Below are positions 17,531 to 26,418 of a stretch of DNA of 64,000 nucleotides, one piece after another. How positions within the stretch are numbered: the stretch's first letter is position 1; each line of letters opens with the position of its first letter. The position numbers and the translations under genes were made by a program. The stretch lies in contig OZ244842.1 of the NCBI GenBank assembly GCA_965220835.1, positions 2,790,001 to 2,854,000 of the forward strand. Reading direction: 5' to 3'. The DNA comes from Azophilus sp965220835. Lineage in GTDB: Bacteria > Pseudomonadota > Gammaproteobacteria > Pseudomonadales > Azotimanducaceae. Below the pieces are notes generated by a model, which was given only the letters and a program-made list of their open reading frames with translations, ran no database searches and was not told the origin of the DNA.

Positions 17531-18112
17531 ATGGAGAAACTGGACCGCTCCAAGCTATGGGGCCTTGAGGCTTATGCGACGGAACGTGCTTCGTTCCGGC
17601 AGCAGGTCATTGCGCACAAGCGCCATCGCCGGGTGCGCTTGAACGCCAACGCCACCCTGTACTTCGAGGACTTCCTCACCATGAAGTACCAAGTGCAGGA
17701 GATGCTGCGGGTGGAGCGCATTTTCGAGCCAGCCGAAATCGAGGCGGAAATCGAGGCCTACAACCCGCTCATTCCGGACGGCAGCAACTGGAAGGCAACG
17801 TTCATGATCGAGTACCCGGACGTTGCCGAGCGGCGCCGGGCGCTCGAGCAACTCAAGGACATCGAGCGTAAAGTCTGGGCGCAAGTGGGCGAGGGAGACC
17901 GAATTGCCGCCATCGCCAATGAGGACCTCGACCGTTCAAACGAGGACAAGACCGCCGCCGTCCACTTCCTGCGCTTTGAGCTCAGCGCCGCTCAGGTGGA
18001 CGCCCTGCGCCAAGACGCGCGCCTGCGCTTCGGCATCAGCCATCCGGCCATGACCTGCGAGACGGAAGTGGACGGCGCCATTCGTGGCTCGCTGCTTAGC
18101 GACTTCAGATAG
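17531..18112 (+). CDS. DUF3501 family protein
   Basis: This protein of about 193 residues matches DUF3501 by LYFEDFLTMKYQVQEMLRVERI, NPLIPDGSNWKATFMIEYPD and the C-terminal HFLRFEL segment. It is predicted cytoplasmic with no membrane segment. It is the third gene of the rubrerythrin operon, 8 bp after the Fe-S protein, and probably works with it. No biochemical function is established that I know of. Confidence 0.85.
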   Translation: MEKLDRSKLWGLEAYATERASFRQQVIAHKRHRRVRLNANATLYFEDFLTMKYQVQEMLRVERIFEPAEIEAEIEAYNPLIPDGSNWKATFMIEYPDVAERRRALEQLKDIERKVWAQVGEGDRIAAIANEDLDRSNEDKTAAVHFLRFELSAAQVDALRQDARLRFGISHPAMTCETEVDGAIRGSLLSDFR

Positions 18113-18375
18113 AAGCCTTGTACCTGCAAAATCGCGCAGGTTTATGAGGCACTGCACGTCCACCCAGAAAGCCCAAGTCCTCCAGGAGCACCCCCGCGCA
18201 GCGTGCGCGCCAAGGTGCGAAGCAACTCGCGCTTGCGGCCCAGCGGCAAAGGCTGGTACTGTAAATGTTGAAGGGGCTTTCGCCTTCCATCCCGCCCAGT
18301 CGCTACTTCCGCCAAGGCAATTTAGGTCAAGAGCCACGGCGCGTTGGTCGTGAACCCGCTGGAATCGGAGGCGGC
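18113..18375. other. Intergenic region upstream of the fusion glycosyltransferase
   Basis: No gene is recognised. CCTGC/GCAGG at about 18132-18149 could make a weak hairpin after the DUF3501 stop. AAGCAACTCGCGC near 18225 resembles half of the GCAACTCG palindromic repeats found at 37.8, 44.4 and 57.7 kb. Confidence 0.4.
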
Positions 18376-18507
18376 ATGGCCACAGGAAAAAGCAATCGTG
18401 AAAATGCGGCGGTCGCGCTGAGCGCCGCCGAATATGAGCGCCGCCGAATGAACGAGGCACTCAAGCCTGCCCAAGGCAGAGCCTTAACGGAACCGTATCG
18501 TGGATAA
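18376..18507 (+). CDS. Possible small ORF overlapping the fusion-protein start
   Basis: A 43-codon frame (starts MATGKSNRENAA, ends LTEPYRG) begins at an ATG and overlaps the GTG start of the large gene by 8 bases. It is charged and predicted soluble, with no recognised family. The overlap would suit a translationally coupled leader peptide or a small real protein, but chance cannot be excluded. Confidence 0.25.
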   Translation: MATGKSNRENAAVALSAAEYERRRMNEALKPAQGRALTEPYRG

Positions 18508-21500
18508 GAGCAACCCAGCCAAAGCCATCGTCATCGCTGGCATGCACCGCAGCGGGACTTCGGCCCTCAGCCGAACCTTGAACCTGATCGGCTGCGGGAT
18601 GGCCGAGGATCTGGTGGGCGGCAACGAGCGGGGCAACGAGCGCGGCCATTGGGAATCGCAGCGCATCAACGAGTTGAATGAGGGGATTCTCGCCTCCGCC
18701 GGTTCGCGCTGGGATGACTGGGAGCCCATCAGTCCCGGCTGGCATCAATCCCCGGCGCGCGACGAGTGCTTCGAGAGGGCTCGAGAGGTGCTCAAACTCG
18801 AGTTCGCCTCCAGCCGCCTCTTCGTCATCAAGGATCCGCGCTTTTGCCGGTTGATGGAGTTCTGGGTCCAAGCCATCGAGTCAATGGACATTGCGCCGCT
18901 GGTGGTCATGCCCATCAGAAACCCCTTGGAGGTCGCCGCTTCCCTGCAAAGTCGGGACCGCATTGACCCATCCATAGGCCGGCTGCTTTGGCTTCGGCAC
19001 GTGCTCGATGCCGAGGCGGGCAGCCGCGGTTGCCAACGGGTCGTCACGAGGTTCGACGACCTGCTGAAGGATTGGCGGGGCCAAGTCACGCGCATCGGCG
19101 AGCGGCTGGAGGTGTCGTGGCCAAAGATGTCGAGCGCTTCGGCACTGGACATCGACGACTTCCTGACACCGGAGCTGCGCCATCACGCCGCCTCCGCGGA
19201 TGCCATCGAGCCCAGTGACCAGAGCATCCGCTGGATCGCCGAATGCCATGACATACTGAAGAGATGGGGCGATGACGACGAAAGACCATCGGACCTCGCC
19301 ACCCTCGACGAGATTCGTTCCAGCTTGAATGCGTTGGGCCCGCTGTTTGGCCGTCCGCTGGAGCTCGGGCGGCGGGCAATGCGCAATGCGCGAAGGCTGG
19401 AAGGGGAGCGCGGGGAGCTGGCCAGCCGCTTGGCGGCCGAAACAGGACGGGCCAAGGAGCTGCAGCAGGCCGCCACCGAACGGGCGGCACAACTGGAGGC
19501 GGAAACCAGCAGGGCCAATGAGCTGCAGCGCGCCGCCAGTGAGACGGCCGCGAAACTGGAGGCCGAAACCAACAGGGCCAGCGAGGCGAGGCGCGCCGCC
19601 AGCGAGACGGCCGCGAAACTGGAGGCCGAAACCGGCAGGGCCAACGAGCTGCAGCGCGCCGCCAGTGAGACCGCTGCGAAACTGGAGGCCGAAACCAACA
19701 GAGCCAGCGAGGCTGCGGCGAAGCTGGAGGCCGAAACCACCAGGGCCAGCGAGCTGCAGCGGGCCGCCACCGAAAAGGCAACCCTGCAGGCTGAGAAAGT
19801 CGCGGCGCAACAGGCCACGATCGACGACCAAGAACGGGAGCTTGCCTCACTGAGCGACAGCCTTGCCAACGCACGGCAAGAGATTTCAACCCTCATGGCG
19901 GCGGTCAACGAACGGGAACAACGCATCGCCAGCTTGCTGGCGTCCACCAGTTGGCGACTTACGGCACCCTTGCGACGGCTCAAGCTGAGCATGAGCCGGC
20001 TGCTTCGCAGGACTTTGCTCTTGGCGCAAATCAGCGGCTGGATTTGCACTGGCCAGTTTCGCAGGGCGGCCCATGCCGCCTTGCCCATCTACCGTCGGTA
20101 CGCTCCCCGTTGGGTGGCGCGGCTCATTCCCCACCGAATGCGCCGTTGGCTTCGGTCATCAACAACGACAACACCAAGCGCTGCCGCCAAAGCCACTTTG
20201 GACACGGACAGCCAGACCGAAGGGGCTCTGTTCGTTCCAGAGAGCAGAGGCGCCCCCCCACAATCAAGCGGCGTGCGATTGATCGCCTTCTACTTGCCGC
20301 AGTTTCATCCCATACCGGAAAACGACGCTTGGTGGGGCCAAGGGTTCACTGAATGGACCAACGTGCGGGTCGCGAAACCACAGTTTGCGGGCCACTACCA
20401 GCCCCGGGTGCCCATCGACACCGGCTACTACGACCTGCGCGATCCCGCAGTGCAGCGCCGCCAAGTCGAACTCGCCAAGCGGTACGGCATCGGCGGCTTC
20501 TGCTTTTACTTCTATTGGTTCGCCGGCCGTCGGCTGCTGGAAACGCCGCTGCTCAACTACCTCGAAGATCCATCCATGGACCTGCCGTTTTGCCTGTGCT
20601 GGGCCAATGAGAACTGGACTCGGCGCTGGGATGGCCGGGAACAAGACCTGCTGATCGGCCAAGAGCACTCGCCAGACGACGACTTGGCATTCATCAAGTA
20701 CGTCTCCCGATATCTGTTAGATCCCCGTTACATCCGCATCGATGGCCGCCCGCTGCTGCTGGTCTATCGACCAGCGCTGTTCCCCGACGCGGCGCAAACC
20801 GTGTCTCAATGGCGCCAGTGGTGCCGCGAAAACGGCGTTGGCGAACTGTACGTCGCGATGGTGCAGTCCTTCCAAGACTTGGACCCCATGCCTTACGGCA
20901 TCGACGCCGCTATTGAATTCCCTTGGCATACCGGGCTACCTAACGACATCACCACCGAACTCGTTTCAGACCAATCCGAATTTCGCGGTTGCGTATTCGA
21001 TTGGCCGCATTACGCCGCCCAGTGCGAGGAACAGCCCGACCAACCCTGGACCCAGATGCGCGGGGTGATGCCCGGTTGGGACAACACCCCGCGCCGAAAG
21101 TCGGAAGCGCATCTATTCCAAGGCCACTCGCCCTCGGGTTACGGCCGCTGGTTGCGCTCAGCCACACATTGGACGTTGGCTCAGGAACGCTCCAAGGATG
21201 AGCGGTTGGTGTTCATCAACGCTTGGAACGAATGGGGGGAAGGGGCGTATCTCGAACCCGACCAGCGGTTCGGCTACGCCTTCCTGCAAGCCACTCGGGA
21301 TGTCATTGAAGAAGTCGCTCAAATGCCCCGCGACTCCCTGCGCTCGAACCCCGCTTTGCGAGAAACCCAGAATTCTCATGCCGATGGGCTGGCGGCAAAG
21401 CAAGTGGTTCCCGTCGGCCCTAATCACTCTGCTTCCGCGAGCGGCATTCGGCTGCCGTGCCCCGAGCACCCCGACATCTCGGTCGTGATACCCGTCCATG

Positions 21501-24500
21501 GCAAGTGCCATCTGACCTTGCGCTGCCTCAAGTCGCTGAGCGACTTGAGCGACCGGCGATCATTCGAGGTCATCCTGGTGGATGACGCGTCCACCGACGA
21601 AAGCCCTTACGTGCTTCCAGAAATCCTAGGCATCCGCTACTTCCGCAACGACCAAAACCAAGGCTTTTTGCTGTCTTGCAACCGCGGCGCGGCGCACGCC
21701 CAAGGGCGCCACATTTTGCTACTGAATAACGACGCAATGCTTCAGGACGGTACCATCGACGCCCTAGCCGGCACCTTCGACGATCACCAAAACGTCGGGC
21801 TGGTCGGCGCCAAGCTCTACTTCGAGGACGGCCGCCTGCAGGAGGCGGGGGGCATCGTTTGGTCGGACGGCTCCGCCATGAACTACGGCCGCGGCGACGA
21901 TCCCCGCAGGCCGGAGTACAACTACGTGCGCGACGCGGACTACTGCAGCGGTGCCGCGATCATGCTGCCCGTCGCGCTGTGGAAGCGGCTGGGCGGCTTC
22001 GACAGCTACTACGAGCGCGCCTACTACGAAGACACGGACCTCGCCTTCCGGGTGCGCCAAGCGGGCCTGCGCGTGCTCTACCAGCCGTTCGCCAAAGTCG
22101 TGCACACCGAAGGCGCAACCTCCGGCACCGACCCGTCGAAGGGCGAAAAGCGTTACCAAGAGGAGAACCGCAAGCGGTTTCTCAAACGCTGGCGGACGGT
22201 CCTGAGGGGCGGCCACCACGCCCCGGCAACGGCGCCCCAAATCGCCAAGGACCGCGCCGCCGCCGGCCGTGCGCTGGTCATCGATTGGGCAATTCCAATG
22301 CCCGACCACGATTCGGGCTCCGCCGACACCTTCAACCTCATACGCATGCTGGGGCGCTTGGGGATCAAGACCACCTTTGCGGCGCACCGGGACCTGAAGT
22401 ACCACGGACGCTACACGGACGCCTTGCAGCGGCTGGGGGCGGAGGTGCTGTACGCGCCTTACCGCGACACGCTGCCCGCCTACTTGAAGGAGTGCGGAAA
22501 GGACGCGGATTACGTCTTCGTGCATCGGGTCAACGTCTTCAAGGACTTGGCGGAGCAGCTGGCAAAGCACTGTCCGAGCGCCCGCATCGTCTTCAACACG
22601 GTTGACCTCCATCACATCCGGGAGGCCAGGCAGGCTGAAACGGAGGGCTCCGAGCCAATCAGAAGGCAGGCCCAAGCGACCAAGCGCGCGGAATTGGCGC
22701 TTGTTCGCAAGGCCGCCGCCACCATTGTGGTAAGCGATGCCGAAGCAGCGCTGCTCAGCGAGGCCGTGCCGGACGCGCCCGTGTTTCACCTGCCGTTGAT
22801 TCGCGAAGCGCCTGGCGCCGGGGACGTGCCTTTCGAAAGGCGCTCCGGCATCGCCTTTTTGGGCAACTACCTGCACCCGCCAAACTTGGATGCCGTAAGG
22901 CACTTCGCCCACCAAGTCTGGCCGCAGGTGCGCACCACGCTGCCGGATGCCGAGCTGCTGGTCGCCGGCGGCCAAATGCCCCCGGAAGTGGCGGCACTCG
23001 ACGCCATCGAAGGCGTCCGCGTTGTCGGCCACGTGCCGGACCTGTTCGAATTCTTCAAGTCCGTTCGGTTGAGCATTGCGCCCCTGCGCTACGGCGCTGG
23101 TGCGAAAGGCAAGGTGATTTCAAGCCTCTGCCACGGTGTACCCGTCGTCGCGTCGCCCATCGCCGCTGAGGGCATCGATGTCGAGCATGGCCGGAGCATT
23201 CTCATTGCCGGAAGTCAGGCCGAGTGGATTGAGCACCTGAAGGGCGCCTATCGCGATGCGGATCTGTGGACGGGCCTCTCCCAACAGGGCCTCGCCGTGG
23301 TGAGGGAGAAGCACTCGCTGGAAGCGGGAATGGAGGTTTTGGCGCGCGTTCTCAATCTCGGCCAGGCGGAGGACCGGTGGCCCGCGGTCTCCCAAAGGCC
23401 GACAGCAGTGCGCCGGTCCGATGGGCAGCAAGGCGAAGGAGAGCTGCCCGGCGCAAACCTCACCATCCTGACCGGGCTGCCCGGGGCGGGTAAAACAGAG
23501 GCCCTGATCAACAGAGTCAACGAGGCGAGGCAAGCCGGCCGCACCGCGTTGGTGTTCATGTGCAGCGATTCGCCCCTGCTGCGGGAGAGGCCAAACATCG
23601 CGAAACACCGCATGATAGGCAGCCGCTCCAAGCTGAAGGTTGAGATCGACCACTTCGTGTCGGCAGACCGGGGCATCGCGCTGGTCGGCGAGGCGCCGCA
23701 TGATGCGCTTTTGGCGTTCGACGAGGCGCTGCACTTTGGCGACGGGCTGGTAGACGCTTGGTGCGCCGCCGCCGAGCGGGGCGCGGAAGTCATGATCGCC
23801 TCACCAAGCACGGCCCAAATCGAGGAGCTTGGCCGGCGCGGCTACGCGGCGACTCGGCTGCCGCGAATTTGCCAGGCCTGCGGGCAACGCGAGGCGACCG
23901 AGGTTTTCGTGCATCGCGATGAAGATCGCACCGAGTCCGTGTGCGCAACCTGCCACGACCTTGCGCGCGCAGACGCCAAGCGCGAGGTGGTCGAGCGCCT
24001 TGAGCGAGGAGATCCTTATCCTGGCGAGAAGCGCATCTACCAGCCAGTGGAGCTGGAGGAGTGTGCCGACTGGAGGGTGATTCGGGACGACTCCGACACC
24101 CGACTCGAGCTGATGAGCGACATCTGCCGAGACCAGGGGCTGCCCCAGCCCCACGCCACCTATCTTGATGTTGGGTGCAACACGGGCTACTTCTGCAGCC
24201 GCATGGCCCGCTTGGGATTTCTGTCCACAGGCGTTGACGTCACGGCGAACAGCATCGAAGTGGCGAGGCTATTGGGAGTCTACGTTCGGCGTGACCACGG
24301 GTCCTTCGTGCTTGCGGACGCCCACGCCTATCTCGCCGAGTCGCAGCGTGAGACCTTCGACGTGACTTCGGCGTTCAGCGTCTTTCAGTGGGTGATGATC
24401 CAAAACACGCCGGAGCACGGCCTAGACTGCATGCGCTGGCTGTTCAGGAAGACGCGCCGCATCTGCTTTCTGGAAATGGGCGAGTCCAAGGAAGCCCACT

Positions 24501-24643
24501 ACAGCGAGCTGGGGATGCAGTACGACACTGACTGGATCCATCGGTTCATGGCGGCCGAGGGCGGGTTCGAGCGCATAGAGGTCTTCAATGCGAGCACGAA
24601 GCAGATTCGACGCGACCTGTTCGTGGGGTACAAGCCCACTTGA
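18500..24643 (+). CDS. Giant multidomain protein: sulfotransferase, coiled coil, WbsX-like, GT2, GT4-like, TK1-like and methyltransferase
   Basis: 2047 residues. In order: sulfotransferase-like domain (about 8-260; P-loop GMHRSGTSALS); coiled coil of 21-residue repeats (303-434); WbsX/GH99-like domain (591-935; AFYLPQFHPIPEND, INAWNEWGEGAYLEPD); GT2 (993-1225; ISVVIPVHGK, LLNNDAM, YYEDTDLAFR); GT4-like (1257-1620; PLRYGAGAKGK); thymidine-kinase-like P-loop domain (1652-1822; LTGLPGAGKT, FDEALHF at 1740, zinc pairs C1791/C1794 and C1815/C1818); class I SAM methyltransferase (1885-2047; YLDVGCNTGYF). It likely makes and decorates a sulfated or methylated surface glycan. The start is the GTG at 18500 because the next ATG lies at the P-loop. 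No other GT gene lies nearby; manC is 2.4 kb downstream. Domain assignments are firm; substrates are unknown. Confidence 0.9.
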   Translation: MDKSNPAKAIVIAGMHRSGTSALSRTLNLIGCGMAEDLVGGNERGNERGHWESQRINELNEGILASAGSRWDDWEPISPGWHQSPARDECFERAREVLKLEFASSRLFVIKDPRFCRLMEFWVQAIESMDIAPLVVMPIRNPLEVAASLQSRDRIDPSIGRLLWLRHVLDAEAGSRGCQRVVTRFDDLLKDWRGQVTRIGERLEVSWPKMSSASALDIDDFLTPELRHHAASADAIEPSDQSIRWIAECHDILKRWGDDDERPSDLATLDEIRSSLNALGPLFGRPLELGRRAMRNARRLEGERGELASRLAAETGRAKELQQAATERAAQLEAETSRANELQRAASETAAKLEAETNRASEARRAASETAAKLEAETGRANELQRAASETAAKLEAETNRASEAAAKLEAETTRASELQRAATEKATLQAEKVAAQQATIDDQERELASLSDSLANARQEISTLMAAVNEREQRIASLLASTSWRLTAPLRRLKLSMSRLLRRTLLLAQISGWICTGQFRRAAHAALPIYRRYAPRWVARLIPHRMRRWLRSSTTTTPSAAAKATLDTDSQTEGALFVPESRGAPPQSSGVRLIAFYLPQFHPIPENDAWWGQGFTEWTNVRVAKPQFAGHYQPRVPIDTGYYDLRDPAVQRRQVELAKRYGIGGFCFYFYWFAGRRLLETPLLNYLEDPSMDLPFCLCWANENWTRRWDGREQDLLIGQEHSPDDDLAFIKYVSRYLLDPRYIRIDGRPLLLVYRPALFPDAAQTVSQWRQWCRENGVGELYVAMVQSFQDLDPMPYGIDAAIEFPWHTGLPNDITTELVSDQSEFRGCVFDWPHYAAQCEEQPDQPWTQMRGVMPGWDNTPRRKSEAHLFQGHSPSGYGRWLRSATHWTLAQERSKDERLVFINAWNEWGEGAYLEPDQRFGYAFLQATRDVIEEVAQMPRDSLRSNPALRETQNSHADGLAAKQVVPVGPNHSASASGIRLPCPEHPDISVVIPVHGKCHLTLRCLKSLSDLSDRRSFEVILVDDASTDESPYVLPEILGIRYFRNDQNQGFLLSCNRGAAHAQGRHILLLNNDAMLQDGTIDALAGTFDDHQNVGLVGAKLYFEDGRLQEAGGIVWSDGSAMNYGRGDDPRRPEYNYVRDADYCSGAAIMLPVALWKRLGGFDSYYERAYYEDTDLAFRVRQAGLRVLYQPFAKVVHTEGATSGTDPSKGEKRYQEENRKRFLKRWRTVLRGGHHAPATAPQIAKDRAAAGRALVIDWAIPMPDHDSGSADTFNLIRMLGRLGIKTTFAAHRDLKYHGRYTDALQRLGAEVLYAPYRDTLPAYLKECGKDADYVFVHRVNVFKDLAEQLAKHCPSARIVFNTVDLHHIREARQAETEGSEPIRRQAQATKRAELALVRKAAATIVVSDAEAALLSEAVPDAPVFHLPLIREAPGAGDVPFERRSGIAFLGNYLHPPNLDAVRHFAHQVWPQVRTTLPDAELLVAGGQMPPEVAALDAIEGVRVVGHVPDLFEFFKSVRLSIAPLRYGAGAKGKVISSLCHGVPVVASPIAAEGIDVEHGRSILIAGSQAEWIEHLKGAYRDADLWTGLSQQGLAVVREKHSLEAGMEVLARVLNLGQAEDRWPAVSQRPTAVRRSDGQQGEGELPGANLTILTGLPGAGKTEALINRVNEARQAGRTALVFMCSDSPLLRERPNIAKHRMIGSRSKLKVEIDHFVSADRGIALVGEAPHDALLAFDEALHFGDGLVDAWCAAAERGAEVMIASPSTAQIEELGRRGYAATRLPRICQACGQREATEVFVHRDEDRTESVCATCHDLARADAKREVVERLERGDPYPGEKRIYQPVELEECADWRVIRDDSDTRLELMSDICRDQGLPQPHATYLDVGCNTGYFCSRMARLGFLSTGVDVTANSIEVARLLGVYVRRDHGSFVLADAHAYLAESQRETFDVTSAFSVFQWVMIQNTPEHGLDCMRWLFRKTRRICFLEMGESKEAHYSELGMQYDTDWIHRFMAAEGGFERIEVFNASTKQIRRDLFVGYKPT
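19433..19790 (+). repeat. In-frame 63-bp tandem repeats encoding coiled coil
   Basis: Four to five near-identical 63-bp units encode a 21-residue (three-heptad) repeat of the form KLEAETxRAxExxRAASETAA; one unit is shortened. Because the period is a multiple of three and of the heptad, gain or loss of units would change spacer length without breaking the protein. The spacer separates the sulfotransferase-like domain from the glycan-synthesis domains. Confidence 0.85.
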
Positions 24644-24777
24644 CTCCCAAGCGCTTTCTAGGTGACTTAAGGCCGCTGAAAGTTCCATCAACGCCCAAAC
24701 AGGCCTAAGAGATCCGCCACGAGTGCGCCTACGCTTCAGACTAGGCTCTGAATCAGGTCGGCGCTTAGAGGGGAGAA

Positions 24778-24807
24778 CTGGGGCGAACGGCAACCCGTTC
24801 GCCCCAG
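24778..24807. terminator. Strong hairpin between convergent genes (candidate bidirectional terminator)
   Basis: Perfect 13-bp arms CTGGGGCGAACGG and CCGTTCGCCCCAG enclose a 4-base loop (CAAC). The position, between the stop of the plus-strand fusion gene and the stop of the minus-strand slipin gene, fits a shared terminator. Neither side has a T-run, so classical intrinsic termination is not assured. Confidence 0.6.
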
Positions 24808-24825
24808 TCGCAAGGCCGCCCGAGG

Positions 24826-25962
24826 TCAGGCTTTCAGGCGGACCATTTCGTTAAGCACGCCGTCGAGGCCGCCGTACACGGAGAGTTTGCCGACTTTCTC
24901 GGTGATTTTCTCCAGCGTTTCCAGCTCCTTGAGGCGCAACGCCACCGCGTTGCTCTCCATGACCTTGGCCGTGTTGAGCAGCGAACGGGTCGCATTGGTT
25001 TCCTCACGACGACGGATCACGTTGGCCTGAGCGGCCTTTTCGGCCTCAACCACCTTGCCGAGCAGCACCTTCATGTCGCCCGGCAGGATGATGTCCTTCA
25101 CGCCGACGCCTTCGACCGCGATGCCAATGCCGGCGAATCGGTCCACGACGCGCTCGGCAACCGCCCGGTCGATGGCTGCCTTGTCCTCCAGCAACGCATC
25201 CAAGGTGCGCGTTCCCACCGCCGCGCGCAGGCCGAACTGGATCTCCTTGTACAGGTGATCGAGCGGGTCCTTCGCCGCGCGCACCGCCTTCTCCGCGTCA
25301 ACATAGCGGTAGGTGGCGGTCAGGTTCACGCGCAGGCTGACCTTGTCCCGAGTCAGGATTTCCTGGCCCTGAACCTCCAGCGTCTTGACGCGCAGATCCA
25401 TGACGTCGATCTTGACGCTCGGGCCGCAGTTCCAGAACGCATGCAGGCCGGGCTCGAGGGTGCCGGTCAACTTGCCCTCCACATACAGCAGCCCGACATG
25501 TCCGTCCGCAACCTCCCGCGAATACAGGAGTTGCTGGCCCAAGCCGAGCGAGGCGTCGAGCGGCCGAAGTCGCTTGGCGAGCTGCCCATCGAGGGCAAGC
25601 CCCCGATCGAGATCGAATCGCTCAAGGCGCGTGGACACGGGACCTTTCCAGTACAGACGGCGTTCGGACGGCGCCACGATCTCGGCCGCCCGCTCGTTGT
25701 GATAGACCACCGCCACCTCATTGGCGCCGGTATCCACCAAGGTGAACAACCGCTCAACGATTTCTCGATGGGCCTCGACCAAGTAATCAACCAGCCGGTG
25801 CTCGAACCGCGGGCTTGCAAGGTCGAAGGTCTCCACCGCGTAGCGCGCGTGCAGCCCATGGCGTCGATAGGTCCCCGGTTCGAGGAACTGGAGGAAGTCT
25901 CCGTCCTTGAACAGGAGCCCGCGTTCGTGCTTCAGCACGATGAACTTCTGAGAAAACAACAT
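24826..25962 (-). CDS. Slipin / SPFH (band 7) domain protein
   Basis: This 378-residue protein starts MLFSQKFIVLKHERGLLF; a strong AAGGAGAA precedes ATG 25962. The SPFH core spans about residues 160-320 (GLLYVEGKLTGTLEPGLHAFW, LTRDKVSLRVNLTATYRYVD, GVGVKDIILPGDMK) and is followed by a helical segment AEKAAQANVIRRREETNATR typical of stomatin/slipin oligomerisation. It has an unusually long N-terminal region before the SPFH domain. Members scaffold membrane microdomains. It has no nfeD neighbour, which often accompanies such genes. Confidence 0.87.
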   Translation of the reverse strand: MLFSQKFIVLKHERGLLFKDGDFLQFLEPGTYRRHGLHARYAVETFDLASPRFEHRLVDYLVEAHREIVERLFTLVDTGANEVAVVYHNERAAEIVAPSERRLYWKGPVSTRLERFDLDRGLALDGQLAKRLRPLDASLGLGQQLLYSREVADGHVGLLYVEGKLTGTLEPGLHAFWNCGPSVKIDVMDLRVKTLEVQGQEILTRDKVSLRVNLTATYRYVDAEKAVRAAKDPLDHLYKEIQFGLRAAVGTRTLDALLEDKAAIDRAVAERVVDRFAGIGIAVEGVGVKDIILPGDMKVLLGKVVEAEKAAQANVIRRREETNATRSLLNTAKVMESNAVALRLKELETLEKITEKVGKLSVYGGLDGVLNEMVRLKA

Positions 25963-26345
25963 GTCGCGTTCTCCTTGCCCTTGTCTTCTGCGGAATCGGT
26001 CTTCCGCAAGTTTGCAATGCGCCCGTTCCCACAACCGCACGGCGGACCGGCGGTGCCGACCGTTCGAACGAACCGCGCACCGGCGCCGGAGGGTTCCGCG
26101 CTCCCGAAAGAGCCGCAAACCCGTGCGACGACGGCGGGCGATACGCCGGACCGGCCGGCGCACCGACCGGGCGTGAGCCCAATCGGCATCCACCTGCCGG
26201 CAATGCAGTTGCCGCTCTGCCGAGTTCGCCACTTGCGCGGCGAACATTGGCAGCGCCGGGAACGGGCGCCCATGTGACGCATAGCGCTCGTCACCAGCGT
26301 TTGGCACGGTTATCAGCCGTGTAGACCTCTTTCAAGGAAGTCTTA
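25963..26345. other. Gap upstream of slipin gene, no gene recognised
   Basis: This gap of about 380 bp has high-GC open frames on both strands but no family-like protein. It should contain the slipin promoter and the 3' flank of the tRNA-like sequence. Confidence 0.45.
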
Positions 26346-26418
26346 GTTGGAATGCCGGACTCGAACCGACAACAACCAGTTCCCAAACTGGAGCTCTACC
26401 CTATTGAGCTAATTCCCT
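26346..26418 (-). tRNA. tRNA-like sequence with GGG (Pro) anticodon, structurally aberrant
   Basis: Read on the minus strand, it has U8-A9, a D arm GCTC/GAGC, an anticodon arm CCAGT...ACTGG and a canonical T arm GTCGG-TTCGAGT-CCGGC. The 5' acceptor strand AGGGAAT pairs with ATTCC for five base pairs, but positions 1-72 and 2-71 mismatch (A-A and G-A). The anticodon loop counts only six bases (TTGGGA) with a five-pair stem. The anticodon reads GGG, yet the acceptor stem is unlike bacterial tRNA-Pro (normally C1-G72 type). No CCA is encoded. It is probably a decayed or non-canonical tRNA; a functional tRNA is possible. Confidence 0.5.

Noticed and set aside
21764..23032. 422-codon minus-strand frame opposite the glycosyltransferase fusion
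   Set aside because: It is a low-complexity His/Gln/Val-rich translation antisense to clear GT2/GT4 motifs.
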